Shown in pieces: positions 5,640 through 9,504 of a DNA stretch of 9,504 nucleotides. The notes beneath the pieces are model-generated. The model did no database searches, had not been told where the DNA came from, and saw only the letters and a program-made list of their open reading frames with translations. Position numbers and translations under genes: made by a program. Numbering within the stretch: position 1 is the stretch's first letter; each line of letters begins with the position of its first letter. Source of the stretch: JAIOPA01 sp046076045 (lineage in GTDB: Bacteria > Eisenbacteria > RBG-16-71-46). Where the stretch lies: assembly GCA_046076045.1 (NCBI GenBank), contig JBJTRI010000147.1:1-9504 (forward strand), in the 5' to 3' direction.

Positions 5640-6170
5640 ATGACCAAGATCATCGCTCCCGCTCTGATCGTGTGCGCGCTCGTCACCGCGAGCGTCGCCC
5701 TGTCCCAGTCCTTCGGCGTGAAGTTGGGCGCCACGAAGGGCCCCCAGCAGCCCATCGAGTTCAGCCACCGCATCCATGCGGGCGTGAATCAGATGGACTG
5801 CCTCTATTGCCACTCCAGCGCCGCCAACTCACCTTGGGCGAACATCCCGGCCGTCAGCCAGTGCATGGGATGTCACACGGTCGTCGCGACCGACAAGCCC
5901 GAGATCGTGAAGTTGACCGACTACTGGACGCGTGGTGAGCAGGTGCCGTGGGTCAAGGTGCACAAGGTGCCCGACCACGTGAGGTTCAACCACAAGCGGC
6001 ACGTCCGCGCCGGCATCGAGTGCCAGACGTGCCACGGACCCGTCGAGACGATGGACCGCGTGTACCAGTACAGCTCGCTCAAGATGGGCTGGTGCGTGAC
6101 CTGTCATCGCCAGAACCTCGACAACCCCACCCACCCGGCCAGCATGGACTGCCTGGTCTGTCACCACTAG
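5640..6170 (+). CDS. actA: Alternative complex III subunit ActA, pentaheme cytochrome c
   Basis: Membrane-anchored periplasmic multiheme cytochrome c of ACIII, which passes electrons from quinol oxidation towards a cytochrome c or a terminal oxidase. It has 176 residues. A hydrophobic segment (about 4-22) serves as signal/anchor. Five CxxCH heme sites follow: CLYCH (54-58), CMGCH (75-79), CQTCH (128-132), CVTCH (152-156) and CLVCH (171-175). Two F-[SN]-H-x2-H motifs (41-46 and 116-121), each preceding a heme site, supply extra His ligands and show an internal cytochrome c7/c3-like duplication. The protein ends two residues after the last Cys of the fifth site. ATG 5640 is chosen because the hydrophobic segment starts there and the promoter's -10 overlaps the alternative in-frame GTG at 5628. 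That GTG would have a GGTG-type SD ten bases away, so it is not fully excluded. actB starts seven bases after the stop. Identification rests on the heme pattern together with actB and actC downstream. Confidence 0.93.
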   Translation: MTKIIAPALIVCALVTASVALSQSFGVKLGATKGPQQPIEFSHRIHAGVNQMDCLYCHSSAANSPWANIPAVSQCMGCHTVVATDKPEIVKLTDYWTRGEQVPWVKVHKVPDHVRFNHKRHVRAGIECQTCHGPVETMDRVYQYSSLKMGWCVTCHRQNLDNPTHPASMDCLVCHH

Positions 6171-6177
6171 GGGCGCC

Positions 6178-9100
6178 ATGTCCGACTCGGTGGTCTTCGA
6201 ACGTCGCGAATTCCTGAAGCTGGTGGGTGTCGGTGTCGCCGGCACCGCCGCGGGCTGTGCGGCCCCCGAGGCCGAGAAGCTCATCCCTTACCTCGTCGCG
6301 CCGACCGGCATCATGCCGGGCGTGCCGTACTTCCACGCCACGACCTGCCGGGAGTGTCCGGCCGGGTGCGGTGCGGTCGTGCGCACCCGCGAGGGGCGGG
6401 CGATCAAGCTCGAGGGCAACCCGAACCACCCGCTCGGCCAGGGCGGTCTGTGCGCGCGCGGTCAGGCGGGCCTGCAGGGCCTGTACGACCCCGACCGCGT
6501 CAAGACCCCGCTGCAGAAGGACGGCGCGGGCTGGAAGGCGATCTCGTGGGACGAGGCGCTCGCGCTCGTCGCGACCAAGCTGGGTGAGGCCAAGGGCCGC
6601 AGCCTGCTGCTGACCGGTCACGAGACCGGCACGGTGCGCGCGTTCGCGGGCGAGTTCGCCACGGCCGTGGGTGCGCGTCACGTCATGTGGGAGCCGTTCG
6701 GCTATGAGGTGCTGCGTGCGGCCAACCGCGCCACCTACGGCCTCGACGCCGTCCCGCACCTCGACCTCGCCGCCGCGCGCTGCGTGATCGCGTTCGGTGC
6801 CGACTTTCTCGAGACGTTCGGCTCCCCGGTCGCGCAGGCTCGTGGTTTCGCCGCGATGCGCGCCAAGCGCGACGATGGCGCCGGTCACTTCGTCGCCGTC
6901 GAGCCGCGCCTGTCCACCACCGCGGCGAGCGCCGACGAGTGGGTCGCGCCCAAGCCGGGCACCGAGTACGCGCTCGCGCTCGGCCTCGCGCACGTCATCT
7001 GCAACGAGAACCTCGGCAGCGCGGCCGCCGAGCGCGCCGCGGTCAAGGCCGCCGTCGCCGCCTACACGCCCGACGCGGTCGCGCAGCAGACCGAGGTGCC
7101 GGCCGACACGATCGTGCGCCTCGCGCGCCTGTTCGCGAAGTCGGGTCCGAGCCTCGCGATCGCCGGTGGCGTCGCCACGCAGGGCACGCAGGGCACCGCC
7201 CTCGCCGCCGCGGTCAACCTGCTCAACCACGCGGCCGGCAACACGAACCGCACGGTGCGCTTCGACCGCACGCTCGACCTCTCGGGGCTGGCCTCGTTCG
7301 CACAGTTGGTGCGCGAGTTCGAGGGCATGGCCGCGGGGCAGGTGGACGTGCTGCTCGTGAGCGGCACCAACCCCGTGTACGCCACGCCGGCGTGGTCCGG
7401 TGCGGCCGAGGCCATGGCCAAGGTGCCGTTCAAGGTCGCGCTCGCGACCGCCAAGGACGAGACCGCCGAGGCCTGCGACCTCATCCTGCCGTTGTCGCAC
7501 GCGCTCGAGAGCTTCGGTGACGCGTGGTCGGCGCGCGGCGTGTACTCGCTGCAGCAGCCCGCCATGAAGCGCCTGCCGATGTTCGACTCGCGTTCGTTCG
7601 GCGATGCGCTCATGGCGATCGGCAAGCAGGCCGGCGTCGGTGCGAACTGGCCGGAGTCGTTCCACGACGTGCTGCGCGCCCGCTGGCAGACGCTGCACGC
7701 GCGCTTCGGAAAGGGCCGCGACTTCGACACGTTCTGGATGGAGTCGCTGCGCGATGGTGGCGTGTTCGAGGACGTGGCCGCCGCACCCGTGCGGTTCACC
7801 GCCTCGTTCCCGTTCGCCGCGTCCGAGCGTCAGGGCGACGGTCCGTTGGCGCTGCTCGTGACCGCGTCGAACAACTTCTACGATGGTCGTGGCGCGAACC
7901 GCCCGTGGTTGCAGGAGCTGCCCGACATGACCAGCAAGACGGTCTGGGGCTCGTGGGTCGAGATCCACCCCGAGACCGCCGCCACGCTGGGCGTGAAGCA
8001 GGGCGACCCCGTCAAGCTCGAGACCGCGGCGGGCACCGTCGAGGCGCCGGCCTACCTTTACGCCGGCATCCGCAAGGACACGGTCGCGATCGCGCTCGGT
8101 CAGGGCCACACCTCGTACGGCCGTTACGCGAAGGGCCGTGGCGTGAACGCGCTGGCGCTGCTGCCGCAGGCCACCGATGCGGCCGCGGGTGCGCTGGCGT
8201 ACCAGGGCGCCAACGTGAAGGCGTCGCGCGGTGCGAAGGCGATGGACCTCTACGAGCAGCAGGCCGAGAAGAACCAGCACGGGCGCAAGATCGCGCAGAT
8301 CGTGCCGGTCGCGGCACTGCTCGGTGGCGCGGTCGCCGGTCACGGTGAGGCGGCGGCGCACGGCGAGGCCGTCGGTCACGGTGAGGCGAAGGGCCACGGC
8401 GAGGCCGCGGCTCACGGCTCGTCGGGCGGTCACGACGCGCACTACCCCGGGCACTACCCGGCGGGCGAGCACGTCCACGACCAGCACCCCAGCATGTCGC
8501 GTCCCGGTCAGTACACCGAGCCGCTCGCGCGGCCCGAGGGCTGGCAGCCGCCGGCGCACGCGGTCACCGCGTTCGAGCCCGAGCTCAAGGTCCGCCATCC
8601 CAAGCACGAGCCGGTCCGCGAGGGTTCGTACAAGAACGCCAAGCACCGCTGGGCGATGGCGATCGACCTCAACGCCTGCACGGGCTGCGGCTCGTGCGTG
8701 GTGGCGTGCTACGCCGAGAACAACATCCCGGTCGTCGGTCCCGAGCTCATGCGCCGTGGGCGCGAGATGGCGTGGATCCGCATCGACCGCTTCGAGGAGA
8801 AGGTGGCGCCGGGGGCGAGCGACGTCCGCTTCGTGCCCATGATGTGCCAGCACTGCGGTGACGCGCCGTGCGAGATGGTGTGCCCCGTGTACGCCACCTA
8901 CCACAATCCCGAGGGCCTCAACGCGCAAGTGTACAACCGCTGCGTGGGTACGCGCTACTGCTCGAACAACTGCCCGTACAAGGTGCGGCGCTTCAACTTC
9001 TTCCCGTACTCGGACTTCGAGACGGAGGCCCTGAAGCCGGCGCGCAACCCGGATGTGACCGTGCGCTCGCGCGGCGTGATGGAGAAGTGCACCTACTGCG

Positions 9101-9360
9101 TGCAGCGCATCAGCGCCGCGCGCATCGAGGCCAAGAAGGACGGTCGCATGATCCGCGAGGGCGAGGTCGTGACCGCATGCCAGTCGGTCTGCCCGACCCA
9201 GGCGATCGCCTTCGGCGACATCAACGACCAGAAGAGCGCGATCGCCGCGCTGCGCGCCGAGCCGCACCACTACGGCCTGCTCGCCGAGCTCGGCACGCGC
9301 CCGCGCACGACCTACCTGGGCCGTCTCGTCAACCCCGACCCGGAGCTAGGCGGCGCATGA
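6178..9360 (+). CDS. actB: Alternative complex III subunit ActB, fused molybdopterin-oxidoreductase-like and iron-sulfur protein
   Basis: Large periplasm-facing redox subunit of ACIII (1060 residues). The N-terminus carries a Tat motif, ERREFLKL (8-15), a hydrophobic stretch, then TAAGC with C27 as a possible lipidation site. The B1 half (about 40-700) is homologous to CISM/DMSO-reductase catalytic subunits. In known ACIII it binds no molybdenum cofactor. It still has the N-terminal cysteine pattern C57, C60, C64, C92. A His-rich linker (about 720-790) follows. The B2 half (about 820-1060) is a PsrB/NrfC-like four-cluster protein: C834/C837/C840/C844; C890/C893/C898/C902; C922/C928/C932, where T925 sits at a usual Cys position, as expected for the family's [3Fe-4S] site; and C971/C974/C1001/C1005. 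The electron path is presumably quinol site (ActC) to B2 clusters to ActA hemes. The ATG follows the actA stop by seven bases with a weak AGGGG. The stop overlaps the actC start (ATGA). GGT and CGT codons look more frequent than in the preceding genes, consistent with high expression. Confidence 0.96.
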   Translation: MSDSVVFERREFLKLVGVGVAGTAAGCAAPEAEKLIPYLVAPTGIMPGVPYFHATTCRECPAGCGAVVRTREGRAIKLEGNPNHPLGQGGLCARGQAGLQGLYDPDRVKTPLQKDGAGWKAISWDEALALVATKLGEAKGRSLLLTGHETGTVRAFAGEFATAVGARHVMWEPFGYEVLRAANRATYGLDAVPHLDLAAARCVIAFGADFLETFGSPVAQARGFAAMRAKRDDGAGHFVAVEPRLSTTAASADEWVAPKPGTEYALALGLAHVICNENLGSAAAERAAVKAAVAAYTPDAVAQQTEVPADTIVRLARLFAKSGPSLAIAGGVATQGTQGTALAAAVNLLNHAAGNTNRTVRFDRTLDLSGLASFAQLVREFEGMAAGQVDVLLVSGTNPVYATPAWSGAAEAMAKVPFKVALATAKDETAEACDLILPLSHALESFGDAWSARGVYSLQQPAMKRLPMFDSRSFGDALMAIGKQAGVGANWPESFHDVLRARWQTLHARFGKGRDFDTFWMESLRDGGVFEDVAAAPVRFTASFPFAASERQGDGPLALLVTASNNFYDGRGANRPWLQELPDMTSKTVWGSWVEIHPETAATLGVKQGDPVKLETAAGTVEAPAYLYAGIRKDTVAIALGQGHTSYGRYAKGRGVNALALLPQATDAAAGALAYQGANVKASRGAKAMDLYEQQAEKNQHGRKIAQIVPVAALLGGAVAGHGEAAAHGEAVGHGEAKGHGEAAAHGSSGGHDAHYPGHYPAGEHVHDQHPSMSRPGQYTEPLARPEGWQPPAHAVTAFEPELKVRHPKHEPVREGSYKNAKHRWAMAIDLNACTGCGSCVVACYAENNIPVVGPELMRRGREMAWIRIDRFEEKVAPGASDVRFVPMMCQHCGDAPCEMVCPVYATYHNPEGLNAQVYNRCVGTRYCSNNCPYKVRRFNFFPYSDFETEALKPARNPDVTVRSRGVMEKCTYCVQRISAARIEAKKDGRMIREGEVVTACQSVCPTQAIAFGDINDQKSAIAALRAEPHHYGLLAELGTRPRTTYLGRLVNPDPELGGA
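8341..8448 (+). repeat. 18-bp tandem repeat encoding a His-rich hexapeptide linker in ActB
   Basis: Six consecutive 18-base units begin with CAC at 8341, 8359, 8377, 8395, 8413 and 8431. They encode HGEAAA, HGEAVG, HGEAKG, HGEAAA, HGSSGG and HDAHYP. Units 1 and 3 use GGT-GAG-GCG and units 2 and 4 use GGC-GAG-GCC, so the first four look like a duplicated 36-bp pair (29 of 36 bases identical). Four further periodic or scattered His follow, giving 11 His between residues 722 and 770. Confidence 0.9.
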
Positions 9361-9504
9361 GCCAGGCCCCGAAGACGGCCGGCGAGAAGCCCGAGTTCAT
9401 CGCCCCGGGACACACGCTCTCCACGGTCTCGGACAAGATCACGAAGATCGTCCTGTCGCGCGCGACGCCGAAGGGCTGGTACCTCGGCTTCGGGATCGCC
9501 TTCC
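9357..9504 (+). CDS. actC: Alternative complex III subunit ActC (NrfD/PsrC-like), start only
   Basis: The first 49 codons of the next operon gene are present. The ATG overlaps the actB stop as ATGA, indicating translational coupling. The visible peptide begins MSQAPKTAGEKPEFIAPGHT and continues with a soluble lead-in (DKITKIVLSRATPKG). It then enters a hydrophobic stretch, WYLGFGIAF, which should be the first transmembrane helix. In ACIII operons the gene after actB encodes ActC, an integral membrane protein of the NrfD family that carries a menaquinol-binding site and docks the B2 iron-sulfur domain. The APGH opening and helix placement fit that family, but the call depends mainly on gene order. 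The rest lies beyond the right edge. Confidence 0.85.
   Translation, partial: MSQAPKTAGEKPEFIAPGHTLSTVSDKITKIVLSRATPKGWYLGFGIAF

Noticed and set aside
6079..9270. 1063-codon open frame on the minus strand opposite actB
   Set aside because: It is an antisense shadow created by high GC at third codon positions. Its translation is low-complexity R/A/G/H/V-rich, has no motif, and lies opposite an unmistakable ActB.

Overview
The window is very GC-rich DNA, with strong G/C bias at third codon positions and long spurious antisense frames. It appears to come from an aerobic, Gram-negative-type bacterium. The evidence is a lipobox-bearing M48 protease, a Tat signal, and the first genes of an alternative complex III (ACIII) operon. 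ACIII is known from Bacteroidota/Rhodothermota, Gemmatimonadota, Acidobacteriota, Planctomycetota and some Myxococcota-like lineages. A GC-rich member of one of these, for example a Gemmatimonadota-like organism, fits, but the phylum cannot be fixed from this sequence alone.

Left part, minus strand (1-3144): a carbohydrate-metabolism pair. Transketolase (tkt, GTG start at 3144) is followed 98 bp downstream by 4-alpha-glucanotransferase (malQ, GTG start at 1030), whose C-terminus runs off the left edge. An 11-bp perfect hairpin lies between them. Together they link glycogen/maltodextrin turnover with the pentose phosphate or Calvin-type sugar interconversions.

Middle part, plus strand (3145-5216): a 204-bp divergent intergenic region holds the presumed tkt and rhodanese promoters and a 10-bp inverted repeat that includes the tkt Shine-Dalgarno. 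After it come a small single-domain rhodanese and, 47 bp later, a lipoprotein M48 metalloprotease with a C-terminal extension. These two are probably co-transcribed.

Intergenic 5217-5639: 423 bp without a credible gene, visibly less GC-rich than its surroundings and rich in inverted and direct repeats. It ends in a good sigma70-type promoter (TTGACA, 17-bp spacer, TAGCGT) placed so close to actA that the transcript would be nearly leaderless. A 14-bp palindrome sits just upstream of the -35 box.

Right part, plus strand (5640-9504): actA (pentaheme cytochrome c), actB (fused molybdopterin-oxidoreductase-like and iron-sulfur domains) and the start of actC (NrfD-like quinol-binding membrane subunit, ATGA overlap with actB). 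These are the first three subunits of ACIII, the bc1-independent quinol:electron-acceptor oxidoreductase of the respiratory chain. The most distinctive coding feature is a histidine-rich hexapeptide repeat in the linker between the two halves of ActB.

I see no mobile element, CRISPR array, tRNA or rRNA, and no clear sign of a wholly new multigene system. The points most worth following are the repeat-structured intergenic region before actA, the near-leaderless actA promoter with its candidate operator, and the His-rich ActB linker.
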